DNA from: Sphagnum compactum
Lineage: Eukaryota; Bryophyta; Sphagnopsida; Sphagnales
NCBI GenBank assembly: GCA_965153455.1
Contig: OZ234495.1
Span: forward strand, 7,746,875-7,810,874
Reading direction: 5' to 3'
Length of the DNA: 64,000 nt
The notes below the pieces were generated by a model that saw only the letters and a program-made list of their open reading frames with translations, did not search any database and was not told where the DNA came from. Below are positions 33,163 to 46,400 of this stretch, one piece after another. Numbering within the stretch: the first letter of the stretch is position 1; the number at the start of each line of letters is the position of its first letter. Made by a program: the position numbers and the translations under genes.

Positions 33163-35837
33163 CTATTGCTGAAGACACCCAAAAACCTCTATGGCAAGAA
33201 GGAAAAACACATCCACTGGGTAACGATTGCAATAAAGTCTTTCCTTCACTTGAGCTGCGAGTGTTGCAACCACCCCATGGAAAGAGCTGCCGATGATACC
33301 ATGTTTGTTTAAGTGCGGTTGACAATTACAACATTGGCTAATGTGCCATGCCATCAACTAAAAGAACATGTCAACACGCCAATGAAAAGATTGGACAGAA
33401 GGTGGCAGAAGAATGTGGGTTTGCTTTCGCAAAACATGAAATGTCATGTTTCTCATAATGGACACAAAAGCATCTTGAATGACATCATGGGATGCAGTCC
33501 TCTCCCCACCATGGGCGCAATAAAGAAGGTGGATCCCCATGGGGTCTAAATGCAACATGTAAGATTAAGAGCCAAAGGATGTGGGAGGCCTAATCTAATC
33601 CACAACACAAAGGAAAAAACATTTAAGGGCAAATGAAAGCATGGGATGATAGGGTGAACAATCAACCAAACTCCTGCACCTAGCCTTGCATAGGACTTTA
33701 AGTGTGCCTAATGCGAATCAGAAAACATGTCAGAGATGATGTTGGAAAAAAAATGGTTGTGTAGTTTCTTTGACATCATTTTTTGAAGTCGATTTGCTCC
33801 CCTCTCTACAAGCTACTCAAATGGGCTAAACACGTTGTTGCAACCAAGGGGAGAAGCTCCCAAAACAACCTCAAGTGCACCTAGGAAGGGAATGAACTTG
33901 AATTACTTGCCCAAATAGCCTCCAATAAAAACAGATGCAAATCCAACAAGAATTTAATTGCAATGATAGGTGCTACTAGTTCCCAACTCCCCAAGTAGGC
34001 CGTTGGCACGATGGCCTTTGGAAATATGAAACCTATGCATCCATTAAAAATGAAGAATGACACCTGCCAATGCACCAAAGGGGCTTCTGGACACTCAAAA
34101 GAACCTGGGCTTATAAGCCTCTCCAAAATTTGCATGAGGGCCAAGATGAAAGAAACAAGCTAGTGCTAAAAGCTTGGGAGGGGCGGAAAAACATGAAGCA
34201 AATAAAAAGGCTTTTACGCAAAACATCGAAAGAAGATACCGAAAGCAACTTGGACATCCCCTAACCCTATAAACACATTTGCATGGTAAACATTTTCATC
34301 CAAAATGTCTTGCAAAAAGGAAGAAGAGAACGACACAAAGCCACAAGGGACCCTTAAAACTCGAATGCCATTAAGAAGGCAACAAAAACCATGTGAAGGG
34401 AAAAAATTGGTGAACAAATCGAAAGGGGACCATGTAGTGCACTTACAAGGCTGGACAACCAAACCCTTTGAGGCTAACTGGGAAGCAAAATGGTTGAAAG
34501 CCAAGGGAATGAAGGAAGTCAGGTTGAGGATGTGAGCGCCAGTTATTAATGAAGGGAAGAGTCATGATGGAAAAACAATAAAAGAGGCTTTCAAGGCATG
34601 AAAATGAGCAAGAGTAAAAAAAGGCTCAACAAGTGGGTCACCCTAACACGTGCCCATAGACAAAAGGATAATCAACAATTCTCCCCTAGGGAAATGCTGA
34701 TTAAAGAATAAAGGTAGTTATTGCGTGTAGAAAAAATTGACAAAAAGGAAGAGCAAAAACAACTAGCCTCCCGCCACACGAAGTTCTTTGGAAGATGGTC
34801 TTACGCAAGATGGAATTAAATGCGTTTGCCACATCCATTGCAACACCACCTAGTCGGGATGGACATCAAAAGTAATTCGAATATTGTGCACCATTGCCTC
34901 ACACCCGCCCTTAACTCCCACACCAAATTAATGGGACAACAAATGATAAAAGAACACATATCGAAGTTGGAGACATAAGGTTCTGTTAACTAGTTGGTAA
35001 AAAACCTCGCCCATTGCAATCGATTTAATGCCACCCGAAGGCTTGGCCAAAGTCAAAAGCTTAGTGGCACCAAGGATGTGAACAATGGACCCTAGGAAGC
35101 AATCCATGGCAACATGAGAATTTAGCTGGTGAAGTTGAATGAAGTTATTGGCACTCTTTAAGGTCAAAAGCATCCCAAAGATGCTCAAAAACCATGCCAA
35201 AATGTTCCCTTGTGGAAAGATGGGGCACTTACAAGAAAGTTGAGCTAAAGGAATTCAAGGATAACTTTAGGTCTTCATTTGAATGAAAGTCCAACAAAGA
35301 ATTGAGGCAGGGGAAGGTGGAACTGAGAGGTGGAAAACTTGCAAAGTTAGATGGTCTCTCAGGAAATAGAAGCTAAGAAGTAGAAGCTAGGGCCAGGGGG
35401 GCAAGGGCCCTTGTCACACGTGCATACTCTTTGACATGCCTTAAAGTCAAGCTCTACCCAAGTTGTCGTGGGGGGTGAAGTAAAAGAAGAATTTGAAGGG
35501 AACATGGGCACTAAGGGGCTTTGGTCCACAGTAGTCACAAACGTTTGCGCCCAAAAAAGATGTTGTGCTTGAAGTTCCTCCCAATTTTCAGACAAAAACC
35601 GTTGAAATTGGGCCCTGTTCTCTTGATACTTGACCGTGCCACCCCAAGCAGGGAGGACAAGACACCACTGAAGGAAAAGTAAAAATAAATGCCATGCAGT
35701 AACATCGAATGAGTCTCGAACAAGGCATTCCAAATGCAAACAAAAAACAATCTACACTTCTCGTCACAAAATGAAAAAGATCCATGAATACAAATGAGAC
35801 AAAAAAGACTTAAATGGAAAGCATCAAGGGGGTCCAC
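33163..35837 (-). pseudogene. Decayed reverse transcriptase of a retroelement
   Basis: On the minus strand several frames line up as one broken protein read from 35837 towards 33163: an N-terminal stretch (GTVKYQENRAQFQRFLSENW, 35359-35739), an RT entry segment (LAKPSGGIKSIAMGEVFYQL...RTLCLQLR, 34928-35200), a segment with GLVVQPCKCTTWSP and LGDVQVAFGI (34214-34504), one with TAYLGSWELVAP (33881-34144), and a C-terminal part with VATLAAQVKERLYCNRYPVD (33163-33357). The AKPSGGI...P/S..VGE segment is typical of the RT finger region. Frame changes and stops make it inactive. I recognise these phrases from RT-like proteins repeated across fern genomes; assignment to a non-LTR (LINE-type) element is likely but not proven, and no element ends were found. 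Confidence 0.72.
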
Positions 35838-38450
35838 CTGTAACTCCCAAGCCGCATGAAGGTAAAAAGGACAAGAAGAACCACTAGACGAAAAAGCTTG
35901 AAAAACCTAACAATCTTATATATTAATTCACTTGTATGTCTGTGACAAGGCTTGGGAAGAGGGTTTGGCAGAACCGGCCGGCCTCTAAATATACCTAGAT
36001 GGGGAAAACATAGTTTATTTCAACCAATCGACGTAGCTGACAGAAACGAGGTCCCGAAATGAGCCGCAACTGGCCTGAAATGTTCCAGTGCCAGGTGCGG
36101 GTCGTGGTGGCGGAGAGACACCTGGCCTGAAATATCTTTTTTTTATGGGAAACTCTTTTTTTTCCCCTCCTGAAAATGTGGCGATTTATTTATTTTTTTG
36201 AAAATTTTTTAAAATGCTCGCTTCACCATGTATGTTTTCATGGGGGACTTTTCAACGGATTTTCGTCACAAAAAATAAATAAAATAAAAATAATAATAGC
36301 TGCTTTGTGCCTTTATGTGTGTCTCTCTTGGTTTAAAGAAACTGGGGGACTTCACAGTGTCCAAAGGTCACTGGTACCCACTAGTGCTATTAATGACAAG
36401 ACATGCCATGCTATGAAAAAAGGGCATCACACTCGAAACAAGTGACATCACGTTGGGCCCCAGTCTTGTCACCAAGGGAAGAAGTGGGCCCAACCTGATA
36501 ACTAGCTGAAGCAACCACACTGAAAAGGGGGTTGAAAAAGGCCGAAGCCGGCACGGAGGGAAGGGGAAAGAAGAGACCGAGATACCAGAAACAGGGGGCG
36601 AAGCACCCATGAAAAAAAAGAAGAAAAATGGTGCAGAAACCAACCCCCCCCAACAAAGGAAAGAAAGAAGAGAAAAGGGCCCAATGGCTCAGAAATCAAA
36701 ACCAAGAACTGGCGTTTGTGCTTGGCGCAAGGTTGTTACTGCTGCTCAGCGATGGCGGATGCTACTACTCTCAGCAGCAGCAGAGGTTCCGCTGACAGAA
36801 GTTCCAGCATCTCATCTCCGTACCAATCTCCGTACCAACCAGCTTCTGCTCTTGGTTCGCAGCACATTGGTCACCAGCGGTGGTAGACTGCTCATTTCAT
36901 GTCTCTTCTGTTTCAAGCTCTCGTGCAAAACTTTTACCAAGTCTCAATGCTTTATGCTGCTTCTGATGTTGCACCTCATCTTGTAAAAGTACTGGATGTC
37001 AGGTTCTGCTGTAGAAGATGTTCTGCAAAATGCTAATTTTTTATTAGAGCTTGGTGATTAGTGCGAGCCTGTCGTCGCTGCAGCAGCTCAGCGCAGGAGT
37101 CTCGAGCATCTCTCCCTGAGTGCGTAGACGATGCGTGCTTCACGAGATCCTCCGGGAAGACACCAGAACCCATCCGCAAAATTCAGCGAACCCCGATCTC
37201 CCGATCTCGCTAATTCGCACAAACATGCCCAGAAGATCTTGTTAAAATGTCTTTGAAGACTCACCACTGTTCTCTATCAGCTTCGATGAATTCATTCTCT
37301 TCATCCGGACTCACCCCAATACGAGCTGGTGCATACTGAATATTGATCAAGACCCCAAAATTCGCTACCTCCTTGCAGTGGGAAGTGAAGAAACTTGGAA
37401 CTGGACAGTGTAAACGAAGCAAAACGCACACCTACTGACGCTTCGTTTTACAGATGTGTGTAAGCAAAGCACGGTAATATCAAAAGCGAGGTTAATTTAT
37501 GAGAAGATTTTTTTCTTTGAGAATCCACTGTGAGGGTGGAAAATCATGCTGGTTATATTGCATCCTTGCATATTCGTATTACAGTAGTGTGCTTGCATAC
37601 CCTGATGCCGTCAACTAAGAGAAGGGCAAGAGCAGTGTTAACGTTATGTGTAAGTGACACTGTATACCTTTGCTGACTCTTTTACAGCTCACTGTGGCCC
37701 TGCTGCTTGACCTCAACTTCATTGATTACAGTTCTGCAAGAATGATGGTCTGGTTGGGGATTTGCTGGTGGTGGAGCTCAAGGAAATACCATGCCGATGA
37801 TGATGCCTGTTGCACTCTTTTTGTTGCACTCTTTTTTTCTTTAACAGCTGCAGAGGTGTAAAGTAGGGGTAAAACCGAAAATCAGCACCATGCTTGCTGG
37901 GTGGATCTCTTTCTGTCTGTCTCTCTGAGCTACTATTTCGTCTTCCAATCTTTGGCCTCTGGTGAATGGGAGGAGCTCTCTGATGGTCAGTACCTCCTTC
38001 AGCGATCTCACTGTGACTCCTCTGTAGCTTCTGCAAGAGTAGACAGAGAGTGAAGGTCAATTAACCAATTGATGACATCTAGCATTTGAATAAGATTGAT
38101 TCTTTGCTGGAGTACATTTCTATGGGGTGACGAATGATTGCTGACTCCACCTGTGAGTACAATTACTTGTGGTTGAGGGGAGGGGATGGGAGAGGTAAGG
38201 GTGGGGTAAGCCTTTTTTGGATGATTGCAAGATCTTTGGAGAGAGACAGAGACGAGATGGAGACAATTTAAAACTTGTGTGTTTGAGGTGATGGATTCCT
38301 GAGGAACAGCAGTTGTAACTCTTGGAATTTCATCATGGTTCAAGGTCTTTTTCGACATTTGATTGATCAACGTTTCCAAAGCATCATCTGATCAATATTG
38401 CTTCAGATTCAGAAGAGCCAGAGGAGCTGCAAAATTACCATCATGACATC
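35838..38450. other. Mixed intergenic DNA with a GC-moderate stretch
   Basis: A GC-rich fragment at about 36040-36125 (GAGGTCCCGAAATGAG) is related, inverted, to the 24.6-25.1 kb island. From 36700 to 37900 composition is gene-like: one short frame beginning near 36751 (MADATTLSSSRGSADRSSS) is Ser-rich and stops after about 44 codons. No family was recognised; it could be a leader or a relic. Confidence 0.4.
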
Positions 38451-39386
38451 TTATGAGGAGTTGAACCATGTCAGTCAAGGGAGGAGGAGGACATGTCCTT
38501 TCCTGAAGGAGGTCACCACACTCGCTTTATTCCTTTACCAAGGATGGTTGGCAAGGAATGGGCATACCACCACTGTCATCACAGCAACTAATTACTCTGC
38601 CATAATGTGGCAAGCAGTAGCACTGGAAAACAAAAGCAGCTTGGAAGTTGCCCGTGATAATATATTTGAGTTGTTGCTCTTGACTTCCCTGATTCAGATA
38701 TTAATGTTGATAATTTTCAATCGATAGTTCTAGTTATTGAGAAGCTGAGAGATCCACTCAGAGATCTGATGAATTAGCACTTGATGGAGTTGAATGAAGC
38801 TGGTATATCCAAGGGCATTGATGAATCCCCATATTCTCCTCATCTTCGCCCTCCAGTGTGCTTCATCTCTGATTTCTATTTTCCCTGGACCCCTACACAG
38901 ATAATTAAAGGAACATCTCTAGGGTCACTCCATTTTTTCTCTATCTGTCTAAAGTTCTATCTAGAGACTACAGCAATTTCTTGAGCTAGCGCATCATGGA
39001 TCCATGTCCTCACTGTTGGTTTATATTTCTTTGTTAACCCTGCACAAACCTCCCAGCTAATAACATACTGTGCAATCCTGGAGAGAGTATTGCCATGGGA
39101 GTGCCAATGATTGCATGTCCACTTTGGGCTAATCACATGATAAATTTGATGCTATTTGTTGACATCTTCAACAACATCCAGGATCCAACTCAGGCTGTTG
39201 GACATGAGGGGATTGAATGGATTATCCGACTGTTGATGGAAGACAAAAAGGGGTTAAATTATCAAGAAGAACATTGAAGAACTAAAAACAGTTTTGGAAA
39301 TGGCAACTGCACCAGAAGGATCTTCCTGGAAAAGCTTCCTCTATTTTGTGGAAGAGGTTAATTCCCTAAGGTTGATAAAGAAATAA
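38450..39386 (+). pseudogene. UDP-glycosyltransferase (family 1) pseudogene
   Basis: Plant UGTs transfer sugar from UDP-sugar to small molecules in the cytosol. Pieces occur in the right order: LARNGHTTTVITATNYSA (N-terminal Rossmann region, about 38555-38610), NFQSIVLVIEKLRDPLRDL (about 38705-38775), RPPVCFISDFYFPWT (about 38847-38895), then CNPGESIAMGVPMIACPLWA (about 39075-39135), which corresponds to the end of the PSPG sugar-donor box, VGHEGIEWIIRLLME (39198-39245), and after a frameshift IEELKTVLEMATAPEGSSWK ending at a stop at 39386. Several frame changes and stops intervene, about 150 residues between FPWT and the PSPG box are missing, and the HCGWNS core is not intact. It is clearly non-functional. 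Confidence 0.75.
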
Positions 39387-40692
39387 AATTTTGCTTTTAG
39401 TGGAGGTGTCTTCCTTACACCATGAAATTAGCAAAATTATGTAGATTGGAACCAAACTGTAATTTTGCGAAAGTATGTATATAGTGGAATCAAACAAAAG
39501 TTCTGAACAAAACTGGGTGTCAAAGTTTTTGCCACCATTAAGTACTTGAGCAGTCCTTAGGAAGTATTGTCACATTATGCCTGTCAATTTTTTGTTGAGG
39601 TGAGGGAAGTAAATATACAAATGGTTTTTCTGTCTACCAATTGGGCAGGTTGAAAGGTTTGTTTCCATTTTGGTGTTACTTACCCATTTGGAGTAATTGG
39701 CCCTTCAGTACAGTCAAATTATCTGCATCATGATTCCAAGATTGTCAGGTCTTTTGCCATGGAATGGGGATTGCCAATTGTGAAGCCAATTTCATTGCTT
39801 GCAGTCAGCCAGGGCATGCAGTAGGAACCTTGAGTAATTAATTGCTCGACAGACATATGTTGAAGCTGCCCCTGTGTTATCATATGGGGAACTTAAATCT
39901 TGGGTCATGCAGCCACCTTGCTGTTCTTCTATCTTGTGGGTTGCATACTATCTGACAGCTGACTCAGAGAGACAGATCAATTGTTTCAAATGACTAACCA
40001 TTGAACTTCTTCTGCAAACTATCAATAGTTTAACTCAGGGTTCAACACAGAATCTTTTGAAATTAATCCAGTTTATTGACAGTTCCATTTCTCATGAATT
40101 CAAACCATGATAACACTGTAATGCAACAGACTTGGCAAAACATCTTGTATATATGCATGACCATGCAAACAACTGGAAACATGTCCTGCCCACACAAGTA
40201 GCTTGAGTTGCTACTTCAGACTTGACTCTCTCCTCTCTGTAGTAAAATACACAAAACAAGGGAGAAATTGGCTGCTGAAAATGTAACCTTCCTGCCTATC
40301 CTAAGGCAACTGTACCTACTCCTACTAAAAACCATGTCTTAATTCTACCACACTTTGTGGTCTAGTATGGAGTTCCAAATACTGGAGGCTCTGCAGTCAA
40401 ACTACTACATATACTACATTTTGACATCAGACAATTGAGGACACTTTTGTTTCCCTTGTTGCATGAATGAGTTAGATAGATGCTTTCAGAAAAAACTAGA
40501 CCGTCCTTGTTTGTTCAAAGTAAATATCTCACTGAGCTTGTTCAGACTCAAGACACTTAGCTCATCTATTAGCCTCCACAAGTCCATATTGTACCAATCT
40601 TCCACATTCCCCACCACCTGCACATATTCCGGCAGCCAAAATCCCACAGAGAAGTGCATCATAGTTCAGCTCTCTTTCTAGTTGCTGGTCCC
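39387..40692. other. Intergenic DNA between UGT relic and RING gene
   Basis: No further gene was recognised. The right part is probably the 3' untranslated and downstream region of the minus-strand RING gene. Confidence 0.45.
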
Positions 40693-43596
40693 TCAACCTG
40701 CAGTCAACCCAACAGTACTTGACTCCATCCCACTAGCCACGTCAATTGAGTCATTCTTTGGCACTTTTATCTCTAGCAGGTGCTCCACTGGAGTTCGGCA
40801 AATGGGGCAACGGTTGGTCTGATGCCTGAGCACCTTGGCGCAATCACTACACATGCACTGGCAACCAAACCCACCCTGTAAGATCATGTCTGAAAAAACA
40901 GATAATTCAAACAACTCATCAAATCAAATAGAAATCCAGAACTTTCTCCTTGCTGGTGGAACTCTTTCCAGTACCTCCAGCTTACTAAGCAGCACATGGT
41001 TGCCACACTTGTGAAACTTAGCTCTGGTCTTTACAAGAGAGATGTATTCTTCATTTGAAGTAAACAGCTATGTACAACCATCCAGACATATAGCCCCTAT
41101 TCACTGCACATGACCTCCTGCTTACTAGGCAGATCAGATGGTAAAGCAGACAGATTGTGTTCTCCAACCCAGGCATTCTGGTAACATTAAGAAGCTGGTG
41201 ATTCCATACTTCACTTCAGGCTCAAGACCCAAGCAGCAAATGTAGAGCATTACAGTAAATGTCACAAGCTCAATTACAAATCTAATGTTGGGCATACTTT
41301 CTCACAAACAGAGAAAAGAAACCAATAGGGGTCATACCATGTGTCTGCATGGCAGCACTGTAGTGTCACGGGGTTCTGACAAACAGATCACACATTCTTT
41401 TCCCGTATCACTGTCATCAAACCCATTACTGGGTCCGCTGTTTTCAATCCCATAGATCTCCTGTAGCTCATACCGGGTACCATTGACCCAAATAATCTGC
41501 TTTACCACACGCACCCGATAGTCTCCATCCTTCTTTTCAATCACAGCCTGTGTAGTCTGTGAGTGAACCCACTTTGGTAAGGGTGCACCCAAGGATTCAT
41601 TCTCAATTGATTGCACATCAGGAGGAGGGCTCCTGGGCACTGTCTCTGTCCGAACCACCAGGGGAAACACATTCTCCTCTAAGTGTTCCTTCAATAACTC
41701 TTTCTCATCAAACAAGGAAAGATCAACACCTGTCCCTGGAGCTTGCTTAAACTTTTGACCCAATCCTTTCTCAAAATGTACACGAATTGGCATGTAGATG
41801 TGGGGTTTAAGCGAAGTCAGACTGCAATTATCTCCTTCTTTTGCAAGGAAGAAAATGGAAATGCTGCAACCAAAGGAATAACATTAGCAACATTATGAAC
41901 AAATGAACCACCAAATAATGCATTTCACATGCTACGAACTGGTCCCTTTGCACATTTCCACCAAACTAGGCACTGAGTCAATCTATTAATCTGCAATATG
42001 TGTCACACAATCCTCCTCCATGCCAAATGACATGGTCTTTTGAAAAACATGAACAGTTTCTTCTAAACCAAAAGTCTGTACATGATGTAATACAGCTCCC
42101 TTTCACTGAGAAATCCCAGGTAATTTGAGCTGGAAAAACATACGAAATCACCAAGTCTAGTTCACAGCTGTGCTGTTACCGCAAGCGGAACACTCCAACA
42201 GTGAATGTGTCCCTTTACCACTCAACAGATGAAAGGGCCAAGCAATTACTGTCTACATTATGAAATAATAACAAACCCAAGGATATGCAGCTTCATCTGC
42301 AGGATTGAAAAAGAAGAAGACCAAATTTGAAATCCAGCCACTCTATATGACTTCCCATCCTTTTACATCTTCCTCTATATTTGCCTCTTGTCCCAGATAA
42401 AGCCAGAGAAATTAATCTCAAGGTCTTATGTGAATACAATCTTCCAATCAGGATAGCTTACATCCAAAGCCATGCTGTCAAAAAAAGTGTTTCTCCAAAG
42501 ATCTTTAACCAGAAAACATCTTCTATTTCCCAAACCACCAAGCCATACAGAATGCAACTTCTATATTTGCAAGATTGCTGGAGTGTTACCTCCGCTGCCT
42601 CTGATGCACACATAGATTTCCTGCTTTGATATGTCCCTATGTACCAAAAGCAATTACTCGTATAGGAGTATGTCAGATTCACCAGGATAAGAGGCATTTC
42701 AAATTGTTGACCATAGAAGATACATCCTCAGTATCATTCTAGGTACTGGCTGATTGACTGATGCAAATTGAGGTAACAAGTAGCGCATCTTAACACCTTA
42801 TACTGACTCAAACTCAACCTCCACAACATGGGTACGGTTCCATGCACAAAAACCATACCTGGGGCATTTGACTTTCAATTCCAGATGACCAGAAGCATCA
42901 ATTCAAACTTGTCCCCTGTTCTGCTCAAATTATTGTAGAAAGATCATGTTCTCACATTACAGTTAGGCAGCTAAAAGCATGCTTCTTCATGCAGCTACTA
43001 TTATTCTACCCCATAGGCACCCATGCACACAATTCAGACATAGAGGTGTAGTACTCAAGACTTGATACTCTTAGTTTATGCAGACGAGGAAGGAGGTCAG
43101 TTGTACAGAGACAGATAACAGCATACCTTCCAGACACAGTGGCATCAAATGAGAATGCGACAAGATGAAATCCTGGATTCTCCTCATCTTTCTCCAGCCG
43201 TAGAGTTGCCTTCTTCAAATTGACATCATTCTGGATTGTGGTAGCCTTCTGGTGCTCTGCAACATCTGGGATGCTAGCCGGGGCAAGTTGAGGCACAGGA
43301 CCTGCTGGTCTGTGACCTGGGGGTGGCCCATTCATAAGGAACTGTCCATTACTGGGATTAAAACCTTGCTGGAAATACTGAACAGGAGGCATCATTCCAT
43401 TGTAATTAGGAGGATAGTAATATGGCATGTGGTGTCCAGTGTAGGGAGCAGGGCCCGGATAAGGGGCAGGACCAGGAGGAGGAATTGCATGTGTTGCTGG
43501 GTATCCGGCAGGTGGAGGAATTGCCTGAGAGTGTTGTTGCATCCCTGGATTATGCTGGATTCGGTTATGACGTCGGCTGCTCGGTGCACCCCCCAT
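40693..43596 (-). CDS. LUL/LOG2-type RING-finger E3 ubiquitin ligase, three exons
   Basis: The LUL family (Arabidopsis LOG2 and LUL1-4) are N-myristoylated membrane-associated E3 ligases, with LOG2 linked to amino-acid export and ABA responses. Exons by splice signals and phase: 43127-43596, 41338-41863 and 40693-40857, giving 386 residues, the family's usual length. ATG at 43596 was chosen because it gives MGGAPSS, an N-myristoylation signal with Gly2. A Pro/Tyr/Gly-rich segment (about 20-95) precedes the conserved LUL domain ([56 protein letters not shown]). The C-terminal RING has C314, C317, C329, H331, C335, C338, C349 and C352 (CVIC, PCRHM|CMCSDC, CPIC). The exon 2/3 junction falls inside the RING between M332 and C333. 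The family's EHLLEIKV follows the RING. Introns are 1,263 and 480 nt. No disabling change was seen. Confidence 0.93.
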
Positions 43597-44560
43597 TCTG
43601 TCCAAGGCCACTCTTTCCAATATACAACAAGATGCAGAGGTTCCAAAATCAAATTCTGATGAAGTACTCGGGTTTTATTTTCCCAGTTCGAAGTTTATCA
43701 CAATTTATTTTCCCCCGCCAAGCTTCAACAACAGCCTCCTGATAAGAAATCCTCGCAAAACAAGTTGTAAGAGCTTGGACTTCACCTTTAACCCCCGTTG
43801 TAAAAACTTGTCCCGCTGCCTTCAAACAAGACGAGCAAATCCGCAGTGCCCACAACTACAGCACTAACAACATGAAACTTCTCTACAGATCCGAAAATAT
43901 AACAGCATACCTTTCTCCGTCGATTAACAGACAAAAGAGACGGCGCAATCAACAGAAACACAAATCCTCCGACATAAAGGCCCCATATTCCTTCGCCCGC
44001 CTGCAATTGATCCGTCAATTTGAACCTTCTATCACCACCTAGAACACGGCACAAAAATAATCCCAATCTCTCTCTTTTGCTAATTTCCTGCTCAAGAAAG
44101 ACCCGATACTCCCGGGCCGTCTCAAACCCGCATACGTACACCACGCACACGCACCGTCCCAAACAACCCTACCCCTAGCCCTTCCACTCGCTTCCTTCCC
44201 GTCCAGCAAACCGCCAAGTGCGACGCAAAACAACAACAAAAGCGGCACCACACCACGACCAAAATCAATACGCAACTCAGGGGGATATCTTCCAATAGTT
44301 GTTGGCTCGGTGCTCCAGAAATTCTTCTTAAAAAAGAAAAACTCCACGACAATCTCCGTCGGTCGGTCGCTCGCTCCTTCCCTCCCTCCTTCCTCCACTC
44401 TTGAATCGCCACACCAACTCTCCCAGCGTCCAGTACACTTACTTCCGAATACACACGACCACGCGAAGCCCTAAGGCACAAATGCGTTCCACAAAGAAGA
44501 CGAAGAAGAAGAAGAAGAAGATTCCTCAGCGTTTTTGGTATGCCCGTTAAAACAAAATTT
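43597..44560 (-). promoter_or_regulatory. 5' leader and promoter region of the LUL-type gene
   Basis: The region is GC-richer than the repeats beyond it. A donor (AAAG|GTATGC, intron from 43910) and a pyrimidine-preceded acceptor (TTTCTTATCAG, intron to 43739) would form a 172-nt leader intron. On the minus strand there is a pyrimidine (CTT)n tract (44496-44520 as GAA on plus) and a TTAGGGCTT motif at about 44469, both frequent near plant transcription starts. Several long minus-strand frames here overlap one another and have no similarity, so they are taken as leader sequence. Confidence 0.45.
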
Positions 44561-44609
44561 CAGGCAAAACGGCGAAAATTCGACACGAGGAGGGAAATAA
44601 TAGACCTGC

Positions 44610-44870
44610 TTTATAATGTAAAGTGGCGATCATCCATAAGAGGATTTAGCCAGATTTGGTGATAAATTTTATGAAAGTAAAAAACATATCCTTCTATTTT
44701 GGGCTACCTATTGAACTCAGTACAGAGTCTGGCGGTTTTTATTTTTAAAAAATTGAAACTATCTTTCAAAATTTGGCAACGAAAAAACCAAAAAAACAGT
44801 ACATTTTCTTCATTTTGAAAAACAATTCGCCATTTGGCGAAAATTCGAGCCAAAAAAAAAAAAAAACACA
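44610..44870 (+). repeat. AT-rich dispersed repeat family 2, copy upstream of the LUL-type gene
   Basis: It contains AAGTGGCGATCATCCAT (44621-44637), TTTAGCCAGATTTGGTGAT, ATGAAAGT, GGGCTACCTATTGAACT, CTGGCGG and ATTCGCCATTTGGCGAAAAT. A second short related stretch (GATTTAGCCAAATTTGGCTA) occurs at about 45120. Confidence 0.65.
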
Positions 44871-46189
44871 CTGTTACTTACCTCATTTTTAATGTTTTTG
44901 GGGGTGTTGCGGACAAGGTTTTTTTCTTGAAATTTTCTTGTGAAGCATCATTCACGGGCAGTTCAAAGAAAGATTTAGCATTAATTGGCAACAGTACTAC
45001 GAAAAACTGTCCAAACAATATTTTTAAAAGTGATGAAATTTTGCCCTCAAACTAAATGGACAGTCCCAAATCAGTGTTCTGTTTTTGCTTTCAATGTTGT
45101 GATGTAGTTTGTCGTAAGCTGATTTAGCCAAATTTGGCTATTGACAAAAATGAAAAGAAAAAAAAATCTTCTTCTTCCTCAAGTAGCACATTGACATGTG
45201 TGTAGTATTATGTTGTATTGTATTGTATTATATTGTATTACATTGCCGGTGTGGCTCCGGAAAATGGTTTTCCTCCTGCATTTTTTTTGCTCAGTTTGCT
45301 GAGGCTGGTAAAAAGCGCAGCAAAGCTGTGCACATGCTAGAGAAGAGTGTAATAAATATGATTTGACTGATGATCCCTGTTTGTGATTGGCCAATCATCA
45401 TGATTGGTCCAGGCGGTTTGCTATTAGGAGTTCCCACCTATTTAGAGTCCTCATTTCAGTTATATGGGTGGGGTTGCAAAAAAGTAAATAACTAAAACTT
45501 GAATGTGAAAATTATTTTGGCAAGTTCACATACTGAGCACATGTGGGGATGCTCTCAAATAGAGTAAAGTAAAGAGTGTGGTACTAAAGAGTCATCAGCA
45601 TGCAACCAAAAGGCCCGAGTTGGTGGAGTTTGTGGCCCTTTCAGGTGTAGGCAATGGGAGAAAAAAGAAATCATTTATTTTGCCATGAATTGATTGTTTT
45701 GTTTTCCTCGGAAAAACAAAAGGTCCAAGAAATCATGACAATTCAGTCACCAACTTCATATATTCATTTATTGCCATCAACATGCATTACACCTTGAATT
45801 TGAAAAGCCAACAAATGCAAATTGTAGGCCTGTTGAGGGAAAAATCTCCTTTCCTCAAAAAGGAAAATGAAGAAATTGTTAGTTGGGCCATCTCCCCCAA
45901 AAACTTTAACAAAAATGGACATTTTTATATCCTGAAATACTTCAATAGTTCCCAAGTCAGGACCATTGTTGGGTAGTTCCACGTACCTCGACTGATATTA
46001 TTCTCGAGGCAAGGTGCTAAGCTCACCTTGGATGTCAAGTGTGTCCAAGTTCGTATGGTTGCCGGGTGATCCATCCAAGTTGTTGAGTATTCTAGACTAC
46101 ATTGAAGACTTATTGTTAAAAGTTAAAACCTGGCTTCATCACAAAGGGATAGCCCATTCAGTTGACCCTCCTCATTCCTCCCTAGGTCC
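44871..46189. other. Intergenic DNA with a TATTG microsatellite
   Basis: An imperfect (TATTG)n/(TGTAT)n array lies at about 45201-45245. Minor open frames have no recognised similarity. Confidence 0.5.
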
Positions 46190-46400
46190 CATCTAGGGCT
46201 ACCTAGGCAGGTTAGATAGCTAGGGTTTACATAGGCCTAGGTATAGCCCTAGCTAGCCTAGCCTATTGACTTACCTAGCCTAGGCTTACCTAAGGTTTAC
46301 CTAGGGGTTACACAAGGTTTACATATAGCCTACTTTTTGGGGCTACCTAGGTAGTTAGCTAGGGCTTGTTTAAATCTATCTAGATTTATTGACTTAGGCT
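46190..46400. repeat. CCTAGG/TAGCC-rich degenerate array
   Basis: Imperfect repeats of CCTAGG, TAGCTAGG and TTTACCTAGG, similar in character to 25560-25760 and 54530-54770. Confidence 0.6.

Noticed and set aside
44039-44481. Overlapping long minus-strand frames upstream of the LUL-type gene
   Set aside because: They overlap each other in different phases, open on weak starts and show no domain. They lie in the GC-rich leader and promoter region.
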